A stretch of DNA of 12,068 bases. Source: Deltaproteobacteria bacterium (GTDB lineage Bacteria > Desulfobacterota > GWC2-55-46 > DRQE01). Positions 1 through 6,778 of this stretch are shown in pieces. Below the pieces are notes generated by a model. The model was not told the origin of the DNA, made no database searches, and saw nothing but the letters and a program-made list of their open reading frames with translations. The position numbers and the translations under genes were made by a program. The stretch covers positions 1 to 12,068 of the forward strand of contig DAOVKH010000028.1 in the NCBI GenBank assembly GCA_030631875.1. Direction: 5' to 3'. How positions within the stretch are numbered: the first letter of the stretch is position 1; each line of letters opens with the position of its first letter.

Positions 1-14
1 ACAAAGACCGACCT

Positions 15-44
15 GCTTAACCTTAGAAAAAAGAGAGGTTAAGC
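15..44 (+). promoter_or_regulatory. Hairpin in the pyrF leader
   Basis: A perfect 9-bp inverted repeat (GCTTAACCT at 15-23, AGGTTAAGC at 36-44) encloses a 12-base A-rich loop and ends 7 bases before the pyrF ATG. The only purine-rich ribosome-binding candidate, GAGAGG at 33-38, overlaps the right arm, so the fold would partly hide it. There is no U-run after the stem, so it does not look like a terminator for an upstream gene. A regulatory role is inference. Confidence 0.5.
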
Positions 45-51
45 ACTCCCC

Positions 52-789
52 ATGACCGCTCCCGATAAAGCACATCAACGAATAATCTTTCCATTGGACG
101 TTCCTACGAAGGTCGAGGCCGTGCGCTTTGCCAAACTCTTAAAGGACTCTGTCGGTGTCTTTAAGATAGGCCTTGAATTATTCGTAGCCGAAGGGCCATC
201 TGTGATAGAGGCCGTGAAGGCAACCGCCCCTGATGCGAAGATATTCTTTGATATGAAGCTCCACGACATACCAGAGACGGTAAAACGCGCAATGCGTTCG
301 GCTACAAAACTTGGCGTAAACTTCATAACCGTGCATTGCGATAATGCCTCGCTCATGGAAGCCGCCCATGAAGCGCAGTCAAATGACTGCATCGTACTTG
401 GCGTAACGGTCCTTACGAGCCTCTCAAGAGAGGGGTTGAGGGAGGTCGGAATATCTCCAGAGCTAAGAGACCCATCAAAGCTCGTCATGCATCGTGCTGA
501 GCTCGCAAAACGCGCCGGACTTGGCGGAATAGTCTGCTCGGCCCTTGAAGTGGCGAGCATTAAAGAACGCTTCGGCTCAAAGCTTGTAACGGTAACGCCC
601 GGCATACGTCTTGCCGACAAAAAAATACTCAACGACGACCAAAGACGCGTTGCCACGCCTTATGCGGCAACAAAGGACGGTGCCGATTATATCGTCGTCG
701 GCAGACCCATACGCGACGCCGAAGATCCACTAAAGGCCGCCGAGGTAATAGCCAAAGAGATCGAAGAAGCCCTTACCGATAAAAAGTAA
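52..789 (+). CDS. pyrF: Orotidine-5'-phosphate decarboxylase
   Basis: This cytoplasmic enzyme decarboxylates OMP to UMP, the last step of de novo pyrimidine synthesis. The 245-residue protein has the family's TIM-barrel landmarks in order: the LDVP strand at 15-18, KIGLELF from residue 38, the catalytic DMKLHDIP block with Asp67, Lys69 and Asp72, TVHCD near 94, GVTVLTS near 117, and the phosphate-loop TPGIR near 192 followed by VVGRPI near 225. The length is slightly above the usual 230 or so. The ATG at 52 is the only in-frame start after the upstream stop at 40-42. Its Shine-Dalgarno match is weak and lies 13 bases away inside a hairpin arm. No terminator is evident downstream, and it is not obviously co-transcribed with the HTH gene 200 bases later. 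Identification is very secure from the active-site block. Confidence 0.97.
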   Translation: MTAPDKAHQRIIFPLDVPTKVEAVRFAKLLKDSVGVFKIGLELFVAEGPSVIEAVKATAPDAKIFFDMKLHDIPETVKRAMRSATKLGVNFITVHCDNASLMEAAHEAQSNDCIVLGVTVLTSLSREGLREVGISPELRDPSKLVMHRAELAKRAGLGGIVCSALEVASIKERFGSKLVTVTPGIRLADKKILNDDQRRVATPYAATKDGADYIVVGRPIRDAEDPLKAAEVIAKEIEEALTDKK

Positions 790-932
790 CCCCCAAAACC
801 ACCTATACACATATCCTGCATTCCATGCCCGTTTAAAATAAACCTGCCAAGACAATCTTCTACAAAAGATACCACTTTAGTAAATATTTGTAACATCTCT
901 AAGTAAATCCTTGCCATTATACCTTTATTGTG

Positions 933-964
933 ATAATAAATAGGTTGATTCAACCTGTTATTAT
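933..964. promoter_or_regulatory. Interrupted palindrome upstream of HTH gene (possible operator)
   Basis: The arms ATAATAA (933-939) and TTATTAT (958-964) flank an inner inverted repeat AGGTTG-ATT-CAACCT (942-956). The dyad ends 30 bases before the start of a DNA-binding regulator gene, where a promoter would be expected. Autoregulation through this site is an inference. The other 140 bases of the gap after pyrF are AT-rich and hold nothing else I can name. Confidence 0.4.
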
Positions 965-993
965 ATTAAAGGTGTGAAGGAGTTTTTCTCAGG

Positions 994-1425
994 ATGGCAG
1001 AGTCGGGCAAGATGACGCGTTCAACAAAACGCTTGAAGGATATAGGGCTTCGCCTGAAGGAGGTGCGCGGCCACAAAAACCTCAGCGGTGTGGAGATGGC
1101 GCGCAATCTATATTTGTCACGCTCCATTCTCTCGACATTTGAGAGCGGAAGAAAGATACCTTCAGGGCCGGTACTACTACTCTTAGAAACACTATTTATG
1201 GTAGATAAACACTGGCTATTAACGGGCGAGGGTGATATGTTCCTTAAGGAAAAGTCGCCTCCGGCAGGCAACACGCCAAGCAGTAGCGATGAAAATATCG
1301 TGGGCCTTATAGCCCTTATCGATGGATACAGAAACCTATCTATCGGAGGCAGAGAGAAACTCTTCAGGACACTTCAGGCATTTCTATTGTTGGAAAAAAA
1401 CGATCTTCAGAAACCTACTTCTTAA
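994..1425 (+). CDS. XRE-type helix-turn-helix regulator
   Basis: A 143-residue protein with a Cro/CI-like DNA-binding domain at about residues 16-72. The pattern is LRLKEVRGHKNLSGVEMA, a turn, then LSRSILSTFESGRKIPS, which is the usual recognition-helix layout. It is followed by the DKHWLLTGEGDMF stretch (71-83) that commonly closes this domain in phage-repressor-like regulators. A polar Ser/Pro-rich linker (87-100) leads to a C-terminal helical segment (about 101-135) that may dimerise. No peptidase or ligand domain is seen. AAGGAG at 977-982 supports the ATG at 994. The gene overlaps the 3' end of the opposing ubiG by 11 bases, so it is convergent with the quinone operon. Target genes are unknown. 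Its layout resembles the CI-like regulator at 5224-5742, which lies at the other end of the same operon. Confidence 0.85.
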   Translation: MAESGKMTRSTKRLKDIGLRLKEVRGHKNLSGVEMARNLYLSRSILSTFESGRKIPSGPVLLLLETLFMVDKHWLLTGEGDMFLKEKSPPAGNTPSSSDENIVGLIALIDGYRNLSIGGREKLFRTLQAFLLLEKNDLQKPTS

Positions 1426-2218
1426 TAGCGTAGCCTATATAATTTACCGATACGTCGCCGGATATCACAAAGACCCTCTTAAATATATCAAAGCTAATAC
1501 CCTTTACATCTTCGAGTGTGGCGGAGTTTTCTTTTAAGAGAGCTATGAGCCGTGAGGGTTTTATGAACTTATCATAGCTGTGCGTACCCTGCTCGACGAG
1601 CCCCAATATATCCTCTGCAATGAATAGGGCGAAGAAGCGAGCCTTGAGTGTCTTGTTTATCGTGCTGAAGAATAAGATGCCGCCTGGCTTTAAGAGTGCC
1701 GAGAGCTTCGCAATAAAGCCCTGAAGGTCGTCTACATGCTCAAGGACCTCGCTACAGACGACTACATCGAAGGCTTCTCTGTTATCCTTTAAGAACTCTT
1801 CTACGGAGGTATTACGGTAATCTATCGTTAAGCCTTCGGCTTCGGCGTGTTCACGTGCCGCCTCTATAGCAGTTGCGGCCAGATCTATGGCCACGACCTC
1901 TGCACCTTCTTTAGCAAAACACTCGGACAAAAGCCCACCACCACAACCTACATCTGCGATCTTTTTGCCATGAAAGCAGCCCCTGCTGCCACCGCCACTG
2001 CCTACGTCTGCAATCTTTTTGCCATCAAAGCCGCCACTGCCGTCACCACTGCCATAGAGCATTAATGCGACCTCTCTAAAGTAATCGAACCTGAGAGGGG
2101 TTATCTTATGGAGCGAACGGAGGCGTCCCTTTGGATTCCACCAATCCGCCTTATAGCCGTCGAAGACGGCCTTTGAATCAGACTTATAGTTAGGGCTTGA
2201 AGTAACATTAGAGGCCAT
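1415..2218 (-). CDS. ubiG: UbiG-type quinone-biosynthesis O-methyltransferase with duplicated motif I
   Basis: A SAM-dependent class I methyltransferase, in ubiquinone synthesis adding methyl groups to ring hydroxyls. The family N-terminus is clear: FDGYKADWWNPKG (19-31) and LHKITPLRFDYF (36-47). After SAM motif I come VVAIDLA (108-114), the acidic SAM-ribose strand, then VVCSEVLEHVDD and LLKPGGILFFSTINKT, typical of UbiG. The protein is 267 residues against a usual 240 or so. The excess is mainly a tandem duplication around motif I: residues 64-77 (ending ADVGSGGG) are repeated as 82-95 (ending ADVGCGGG). It is the last gene of the ubi operon. Its ATG lies inside the end of ubiD (11-base overlap), implying translational coupling. 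Its 3' end overlaps the convergent HTH gene. Family assignment is firm; whether the duplicated form is active is not known. Confidence 0.92.
   Translation of the reverse strand: MASNVTSSPNYKSDSKAVFDGYKADWWNPKGRLRSLHKITPLRFDYFREVALMLYGSGDGSGGFDGKKIADVGSGGGSRGCFHGKKIADVGCGGGLLSECFAKEGAEVVAIDLAATAIEAAREHAEAEGLTIDYRNTSVEEFLKDNREAFDVVVCSEVLEHVDDLQGFIAKLSALLKPGGILFFSTINKTLKARFFALFIAEDILGLVEQGTHSYDKFIKPSRLIALLKENSATLEDVKGISFDIFKRVFVISGDVSVNYIGYAIKK
1922..2029 (-). repeat. 54-bp tandem duplication inside ubiG
   Basis: Bases 1922-1975 and 1976-2029 are tandem copies with an 18-codon period. Over the best 41 bases I count 35 identities, all substitutions in register. Each copy encodes a GKKIADVG-x-GGG segment, the SAM-binding glycine loop. 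A more diverged Gly/Ser stretch just upstream (residues 56-63) resembles the start of another unit with one residue missing. The substitutions between copies argue against an assembly duplicate. Confidence 0.88.
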
Positions 2219-3665
2219 ACTCTTTCCACCTGCCCTCTACGAGTTTTTCCGTAACCTCGTCTATGGTCATCTTCTCGCCCCACTCGCGCTCTGTCTCCGA
2301 GCCTATCTTGTTGGTCGCGTCTATGCCGAGCTTACCGCCGAGGCCTGCCTTGGGTGAGGCAAAGTCCAGATAATCTATGGGAGTATCTTCTATGATGACG
2401 GTATCTCTTGCAGGATCGACACGCGTCGATATCGCCCATATAACATCCGACCAATTGTTTACGTCTATGTCATCATCGACGACTATTATGTACTTAACAT
2501 ATAAGAACTGCTTCAGTAGACCCCAAAGCCCCATCATTATTCTTCTGGCGTGGCCCGGATATTCTTTCTTTATCGATACGACGGCTATCCTGTACGACAC
2601 GGCCTCCATGGGTAGGGTAAAGTCAACGACCTCGGGGAAGTTCAATTTAAGGGTCGGCAGGTATAAGGTATTCAATACCGTACCGATAACGGCGTCCTCC
2701 TTTGGAGGTCGTCCGGTTATGGTCGTCAGATAGGTCGGGTTCTTTCTATGCGTTATAGCCTTTACGGTAAATACGGGGAACTCTTCAACGGCATTGTAGT
2801 AGCCGGTATGGTCGCCGAACGGGCCTTCGGGGGCGGTTTCATTCCAATAAATCTCACCCTCTAAGACTATCTCACTCGTAGCCGGAACCCTCAGAGGTAT
2901 GGTCTTACAATCCACAAGCTCGACGGCCTTCTTCCTTAATATTCCTGCAAAGTGGTACTCGTCTACGGCCTCGGGCAGAGGCGTTACGGCGGCTATCGTC
3001 ATCGTCGGCTCGCACCCTATGGCTACTGCCACGGGCATCGGGTCTTTCCCTGCCTCTTTCCAAAGCCTTTGATGAGCCGCACCTCCGCGCTGAGGCAACC
3101 AGCGCATGATAGCCTTATTTCTTCCAAGTACCTGCATACGATATACGCCCAAGTTGAAGCTTCCACCCTCAGGGCCGCGCGTTACAACGAGAGGCCACGT
3201 TATGAGTGGCGCGGCATCACCGGGCCAACACTTTATTATGGGCAGAGCATTTAAATTTACGTCATCGCCCGTGAGGACGACATCCTGACATGGAGCCGCC
3301 CAGACCGTCTTTGGCCCAAGCGTCAGCAAAGAAGCAAAGAAGGGTACTTTCTTTAGAGCGTCCCATATGCCCTCCGGCGGCTTTGGCCTTTGAAGGAAGG
3401 CTATGAACTCGGCAATCTTTTTAAGCTCCTCCTCTGTAGCACCGAGAGCTAATGATACGCGTTCTCTCGTGCCGTAGAGGTTACCGACAACAGGCGTAGA
3501 GTGCCCCTTGACATTATTAAAGAGTACGGCCGGCCCTTTTTCCTGAACGAGCCTTTCGAGTATGGCGGCGATCTCAAGGTTTGGGTCTACCTCAGCATCG
3601 ACGACCTTAAGTAGTCCTTTACCCTTTAGAAGCTTTATAAATTCTCTCATATCCTTTAATGCCAT
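2208..3665 (-). CDS. ubiD: UbiD-family 4-hydroxy-3-polyprenylbenzoate decarboxylase
   Basis: A prenylated-FMN-dependent decarboxylase that removes the carboxyl from prenylated 4-hydroxybenzoate in quinone synthesis. The 485-residue protein follows the E. coli UbiD pattern closely. NLGVYRMQV (171-179) carries the Asn and Arg of the metal/prFMN site. EYHFAG (236-241) supplies the metal-binding Glu. APEGPFGDHTGYY (278-290) holds the proposed catalytic Asp285. CDDD-like VDDDIDVNNW, STRVDPARDT and DTPIDYLDFASP follow, with LGIDATNKIGSETEREWG near the C-terminus. GAGG six bases before the ATG is a good ribosome site. The gene lies 12 bases after ubiA and overlaps ubiG. The flavin prenyltransferase UbiX needed to make prFMN is not in the window. 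MqnL-type menaquinone decarboxylases belong to the same family, but the ubiC/ubiG context favours ubiquinone. Confidence 0.95.
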   Translation of the reverse strand: MALKDMREFIKLLKGKGLLKVVDAEVDPNLEIAAILERLVQEKGPAVLFNNVKGHSTPVVGNLYGTRERVSLALGATEEELKKIAEFIAFLQRPKPPEGIWDALKKVPFFASLLTLGPKTVWAAPCQDVVLTGDDVNLNALPIIKCWPGDAAPLITWPLVVTRGPEGGSFNLGVYRMQVLGRNKAIMRWLPQRGGAAHQRLWKEAGKDPMPVAVAIGCEPTMTIAAVTPLPEAVDEYHFAGILRKKAVELVDCKTIPLRVPATSEIVLEGEIYWNETAPEGPFGDHTGYYNAVEEFPVFTVKAITHRKNPTYLTTITGRPPKEDAVIGTVLNTLYLPTLKLNFPEVVDFTLPMEAVSYRIAVVSIKKEYPGHARRIMMGLWGLLKQFLYVKYIIVVDDDIDVNNWSDVIWAISTRVDPARDTVIIEDTPIDYLDFASPKAGLGGKLGIDATNKIGSETEREWGEKMTIDEVTEKLVEGRWKEYGL

Positions 3666-3677
3666 CGTATGCCTCGC

Positions 3678-4568
3678 TTATAAAAAATTTAAATCCAATA
3701 TGACGGCCAGCAATATAACCGCACCCATCCATACATTCGATATAAAGGCGCGCATGGCAGTTTCTCCCATATTCGAAGCTTTGCTTGATGCCTTGAGATT
3801 ACTCACCGTATTTAAAGCGTATATGAGCACCAACACTAACGCGGCGTAATATATAAGACCAAGGCCTGCCATGTAACCGGCTACGGCGATGGTCACGAGC
3901 ATCGCTACGTATAGTAAAGCAACGATAGAGTATACCTTGGTGCCGAAGAGTATGGCCGTTGATTTCACACCTGCTCTTCTATCGTCCTCTATGTCCATGA
4001 GCGCGTATATCGTATCGTATGCCGTAGACCAAAATATATTCGCTGCGAATACGAGTACGGCTATAATCGATATCGTCTCGTGAACGGCCGCCCACGCCAT
4101 GACCGCACCCCAGCCGAATGCCACACCGAGGAAGACCTGCGGCAGGTGGCTAAACCTCTTTACGAAAGGATAGACCACGGCAAAGAGCACTCCGATTACC
4201 GCCAACTTAATGGTAAATATATTCAGCGTTAATACAATGAGTACAAAGGCCGTAATAGTCAGAATAAAGAATAGCGCAAAGGCCGCCTTAAGGCCAAGCC
4301 TTCCGCTCGCAAGGGGTCTCGACTTTGTTCTCGCGACGGCTCTGTCAAAGTGCCTGTCGGCTATGTCGTTTATAACGCATCCCGCACTTCGCATAAGAAA
4401 GGCACCTACCAAAAAGACACCGACCAACTCTGCCGAAGGCCTGCCGGAGGCGGCTATGAAGATTACCCACATCGAAGGCAATACCAATAGAGCCGTCCCG
4501 TACTGCTTGCGGAGTCTCATCAGATCCGCAAGTGCCGAAAACTTACTGCATATAAGAGTAGTCGTCAT
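3678..4568 (-). CDS. ubiA: 4-hydroxybenzoate polyprenyltransferase
   Basis: An integral inner-membrane prenyltransferase that joins a polyprenyl chain to 4-hydroxybenzoate. The 296-residue protein has both Asp-rich diphosphate-binding motifs: NDIADRHFD (67-75) followed by TKSRPLASG (81-89), and YDTIYALMDIEDD (184-196) followed by GVKSTAILFG. The N-terminal MRLRKQYGTALLVLPSMW is the usual first-helix signature. Around eight to nine hydrophobic segments are visible, including about 25-40, 47-62, 95-112, 115-135, 145-160, 167-182, 211-230, 234-252 and 278-295. It starts seven bases after ubiC stops; a perfect palindrome GGATAGTATCC (4571-4581) covers the ubiC stop and the likely ribosome site. 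MqnP and related UbiA members are alternatives, but chorismate lyase next door indicates the 4-hydroxybenzoate route. Confidence 0.95.
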   Translation of the reverse strand: MTTTLICSKFSALADLMRLRKQYGTALLVLPSMWVIFIAASGRPSAELVGVFLVGAFLMRSAGCVINDIADRHFDRAVARTKSRPLASGRLGLKAAFALFFILTITAFVLIVLTLNIFTIKLAVIGVLFAVVYPFVKRFSHLPQVFLGVAFGWGAVMAWAAVHETISIIAVLVFAANIFWSTAYDTIYALMDIEDDRRAGVKSTAILFGTKVYSIVALLYVAMLVTIAVAGYMAGLGLIYYAALVLVLIYALNTVSNLKASSKASNMGETAMRAFISNVWMGAVILLAVILDLNFL

Positions 4569-4575
4569 ATGGATA

Positions 4576-5157
4576 CTATCCTACCCGTATAAGTGTTGGA
4601 GCAAAGACCTCTATGAGCGCGCCATTTATATTTATATCTGAACCCTCGGAACTAAAGAGCCTGTAACGTCTGGCAATGAGCGGGGCTTTACTGCCATTAC
4701 CGTCAAGGGTCAGCTCACCGTCTTCTACTAAAGCAACCTCAAGCTTGTCTTTTTCAAATGGTACGTTCCTTGCCGCAAGACTTCTTCCAAGCGGCTCGTT
4801 ACTGGCAAGCATCGCCCTTAAGGCCGTCTCCTCTTCACCTGCTGATAGCGCAAAGACGCTATGAGCATATACCACGCGCCTACCCCCAACGCAGAGATAG
4901 ACCTCACGCTCAAGAGCCGTACTGCCAAGAGGTAGGCCTAAGTAGTCGCTCAAGTAGTCGTCTATAAGAACCTCACACGCGCTCTCGTTAACTTCAACGC
5001 TAAGGTGGCTACCATAGAGGGCTTCGATGGCCGTGGTGAGCGAAGACGTCGAAACGATAAGCTCTCGCCCCTCTTCAGTAAGACGCCCTAATATCAGGTC
5101 GTCACCGCCGCTGTCAACTACTCTATTCCAGAGGGTTTTTAATAAAGAACTATTCAT
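4576..5157 (-). CDS. ubiC: Chorismate-pyruvate lyase, UbiC-like
   Basis: This enzyme would convert chorismate to 4-hydroxybenzoate plus pyruvate, supplying the ring for UbiA. The 193-residue protein has no membrane segment or signal peptide. Family features are EREVYLCVGGRRVVYAHSVF (83-102, with Arg84 in the position of the substrate-binding Arg of E. coli UbiC), EPLGRSL (121-127), RRYRLFSS (163-170) and the C-terminal ALIEVFAP (180-187) with Glu183 matching the catalytic Glu. E. coli UbiC is about 165 residues; the extra length is mostly at the N-terminus. It is the first gene of the four-gene operon. No ribosome-binding site is visible, and a promoter -10 lies only nine bases before the ATG, so the mRNA may be almost leaderless. 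UbiC sequences diverge strongly, so the call rests on these motifs plus context. Confidence 0.87.
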   Translation of the reverse strand: MNSSLLKTLWNRVVDSGGDDLILGRLTEEGRELIVSTSSLTTAIEALYGSHLSVEVNESACEVLIDDYLSDYLGLPLGSTALEREVYLCVGGRRVVYAHSVFALSAGEEETALRAMLASNEPLGRSLAARNVPFEKDKLEVALVEDGELTLDGNGSKAPLIARRYRLFSSEGSDININGALIEVFAPTLIRVG

Positions 5158-5166
5158 CTAATTTTG

Positions 5167-5195
5167 AAGATAACATAAGCCGAAGGCAGGGTCAA
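5167..5195 (-). promoter_or_regulatory. Probable promoter of the ubiCADG operon
   Basis: Read on the minus strand: TTGACC (5195-5190), a 17-base spacer, then TATCTT (5172-5167). Both hexamers are close to sigma-70 consensus and the spacing is ideal. Transcription would start near 5160, about three bases before the ubiC ATG at 5157. It lies in the 66-base gap between the CI-like regulator gene and ubiC, so the operon can be expressed separately from the regulator. Confidence 0.55.
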
Positions 5196-5223
5196 TGGGA
5201 GTTAGCGAGGTTGTAACGGGTCT

Positions 5224-5742
5224 TTAATTATCTTTTGCGTCGTCTGTAAGTCTAACTCTATCTTTTGGTGGAAGTGTTGGAAGGTCGTCGTCGGATTTTT
5301 TGCTATTAAGGGTGGTCGTAAATGCGTCTATGCTGTACTTTATTGCCGCCAAGGCCGTTTCGTCGGACTCGCGCAGAATACGCAAGAGCTTTCCGACAGA
5401 TATAAGCTCTTCGGGTGTAATGGACTTATAACCATCACCTGCGTAAGTATCACTACTTTCTCGTGCGATGCTATAACCGGTATCACCCATATTTAGGGAG
5501 GTAAGCGCATCATTCCTAATGGCCTCACCACTGCCACTTAAGAGCCAATCTACTGAAAATCCATATATTGAGGCAAACTTTATAACAAGGTGCGACGGCA
5601 TACGCCCCCGCTTTTTGTAATTTGATAGAGCCTGAGGTGTTACACCAAGGGCCCTTGCCACGGCAGAATCATTCTTAAGCCTTCCGCCTGCCTTCATGCG
5701 CTCGATTATCTCAAAGTAAGCCGTATCCGTTGACTCTTTCAT
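5224..5742 (-). CDS. CI-like helix-turn-helix regulator without peptidase domain
   Basis: A 172-residue DNA-binding protein. Residues 8-75 match the N-terminal domain of phage CI-type repressors: NDSAVARALGVTPQALSNYKKRGRMPS is the helix-turn-helix, followed by LVIKFASIYGFSVDWLLSGSGE. There is no S24 LexA-like serine peptidase domain. Instead a Ser/Gly/Tyr-rich linker (about 80-107) precedes a helix-rich part (110-145) and a charged tail, so RecA-stimulated cleavage is not expected. The ATG at 5742 is chosen over an in-frame TTG five codons earlier because GGGGGTG precedes it at a normal distance. It lies 66 bases upstream of ubiC on the same strand and downstream of tRNA-Leu. Control of the quinone operon or itself is plausible but inferred only from position. 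Confidence 0.83.
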   Translation of the reverse strand: MKESTDTAYFEIIERMKAGGRLKNDSAVARALGVTPQALSNYKKRGRMPSHLVIKFASIYGFSVDWLLSGSGEAIRNDALTSLNMGDTGYSIARESSDTYAGDGYKSITPEELISVGKLLRILRESDETALAAIKYSIDAFTTTLNSKKSDDDLPTLPPKDRVRLTDDAKDN

Positions 5743-5802
5743 TCTGCACCCCCACAAAAAGTTAAAGGGTTATACTCTCTTAAATATACCTTATCTCATC
5801 GG

Positions 5803-5890
5803 TGGTGCCCGAGGGGGGAATCGAACCCCCACGGGGAGAACCCCTCGGGATTTTAAGTCCCGTGCGTCTACCAAGTTCCGCCACTCGGGC
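5803..5890 (-). tRNA. tRNA-Leu (anticodon UAA)
   Basis: Read on the minus strand the sequence folds as a class II tRNA. The acceptor stem is GCCCGAG/CTCGGGC, with discriminator A and a genomically encoded CCA (5805-5803). The D arm contains TTGGTAGAC. The anticodon stem is CGGGA/TCCCG around the seven-base loop CTTAAAA, anticodon TAA. A long variable arm AGGGGTTCTCCCCGT follows, then the T arm GGGGG-TTCGATT-CCCCC. The long variable arm and anticodon agree on leucine. No intron or mismatch is seen. Confidence 0.97.
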
Positions 5891-5915
5891 CATAGATGAA
5901 AAGGGCTCTTAAGTG

Positions 5916-5944
5916 AAAATATCAAATATCAGAGCCTCTGTCAA
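5916..5944 (-). promoter_or_regulatory. Promoter of tRNA-Leu
   Basis: On the minus strand a perfect TTGACA (5944-5939) is followed by a 17-base spacer and TATTTT (5921-5916). Transcription would begin near 5909, about 19 bases before the mature tRNA 5' end at 5890. Confidence 0.65.
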
Positions 5945-5975
5945 TGACTCTTAGATGATAAGTACCGCCACTCTA

Positions 5976-6004
5976 TTGAATTTCCATTGCTATTTTGTTA
6001 AACT
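5976..6004 (+). promoter_or_regulatory. Candidate promoter for the FmdE-like/fbp operon
   Basis: TTGAAT (5976-5981), a 17-base spacer and TAAACT (5999-6004), each matching four of six consensus bases. It would give a leader of about 85 bases before the ATG at 6096. Nothing else in this gap competes strongly, but the match is modest. Confidence 0.35.
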
Positions 6005-6095
6005 GAGCGATACTTTAGATTTAGAGAAAGTTTTCAGGAAAAAGATTTCAAAGTCGCAGGGTATGGGGATTTATCAAAGCCGAAGAAGGGGGTAT

Positions 6096-6758
6096 ATGCC
6101 GAATACAAAATGGAAACAAGATTTTTTCGACAAAGTCGAAGAAATCACTCTAAACGACCCGCTCTCCCATATACTCGGCGCGCAGGTCGATGACGAACCA
6201 TTTGTCTTTACCTATAAAGATACCGTAAAGATGGCAGGGCACTCGTGTCCTGCCGTATCGAGCGCATATAAGATGACCTCATTGGCCTTGAAGGCACTCT
6301 ACCCGGATTCAACACCCGTTCGCGGCAATATTCGCGTACTCATAAAGGGCACAGTCGATCAGCTGGCCTACGGGCCGCAATCTCAGGTCTTTACATTCAT
6401 AACGGGAGCTTCGGGAGCGGCAGGCTTTAAGGGGCTTCAGGGTAAGTACTCGCGTAACGACAAACTCCGCTTTGACGAAGACTTCAGCTTCTGTACCTAT
6501 ATATTCGAACGCATCGATAGTAATGAGGCCAACAACAAGGTCGTTCAAGTTACATACGACCCCTCTAAGCTCACAGAAGATCCGCGCCTTGGCGAGGTAA
6601 TGCCAAAGGTACTGAATGGCACAGCCGACGCTAAAGAACGTGAAGAATTTACGACCCTATGGCAGGGTAAGGTCAAACAAATACTCTTGAGCAAGATTGA
6701 AGGTCTCTTTACAGTAGAAGAACTCGATGATTTCACCTGGCACGATAAAGACAATTAA
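6096..6758 (+). CDS. FmdE-like domain protein
   Basis: A 220-residue soluble protein of uncertain function. KMAGHSCPAVSSAYKMTSLALKALY (from about residue 45) matches the GH-x-CP signature of the FmdE domain, first named from a formylmethanofuran dehydrogenase operon but widespread in non-methanogens, where it is thought to bind metal. His49 and Cys51 are the likely ligands. RGNIRVLIKGTVDQLAYG, then FITGASGAAGFKG with its Gly-rich run, continue the domain. The C-terminal part (about 160-220) is charged and helical, with no Cys-rich zinc ribbon. The reading frame is open 47 codons further upstream, but the ATG at 6096 is preferred because AAGAAGGGGG sits just before it and the domain starts soon after. 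It lies 20 bases upstream of fbp, so the two are probably co-transcribed. Which reaction it serves is unknown. Confidence 0.68.
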   Translation: MPNTKWKQDFFDKVEEITLNDPLSHILGAQVDDEPFVFTYKDTVKMAGHSCPAVSSAYKMTSLALKALYPDSTPVRGNIRVLIKGTVDQLAYGPQSQVFTFITGASGAAGFKGLQGKYSRNDKLRFDEDFSFCTYIFERIDSNEANNKVVQVTYDPSKLTEDPRLGEVMPKVLNGTADAKEREEFTTLWQGKVKQILLSKIEGLFTVEELDDFTWHDKDN

Positions 6759-6763
6759 GATAC

Positions 6764-6768
6764 GGAGG
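6764..6768 (+). promoter_or_regulatory. Ribosome-binding site that fixes the fbp TTG start
   Basis: A full GGAGG lies 10 bases before the TTG at 6779 and supports this rare start. No ATG or GTG is available near the start of the conserved fbp sequence. Confidence 0.75.
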
Positions 6769-6778
6769 TTACAAGAAC

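Noticed and set aside
5224..5890. CI-like repressor beside a tRNA gene as a sign of a prophage or integrated island
   Set aside because: There is no integrase, no duplicated tRNA 3' end elsewhere in the window, and the neighbours are housekeeping genes.
5902..5937. Inverted repeat GGCTCT/AGAGCC upstream of tRNA-Leu
   Set aside because: Only six pairs with a 21-base loop, and it overlaps a good tRNA promoter spacer; likely chance.
5955..6095. 47-codon N-terminal extension of the FmdE-like protein from the ATG at 5955
   Set aside because: No ribosome site before 5955, the extension has no domain character, and a purine-rich site directly precedes the ATG at 6096. The extension would also contain the candidate promoter.
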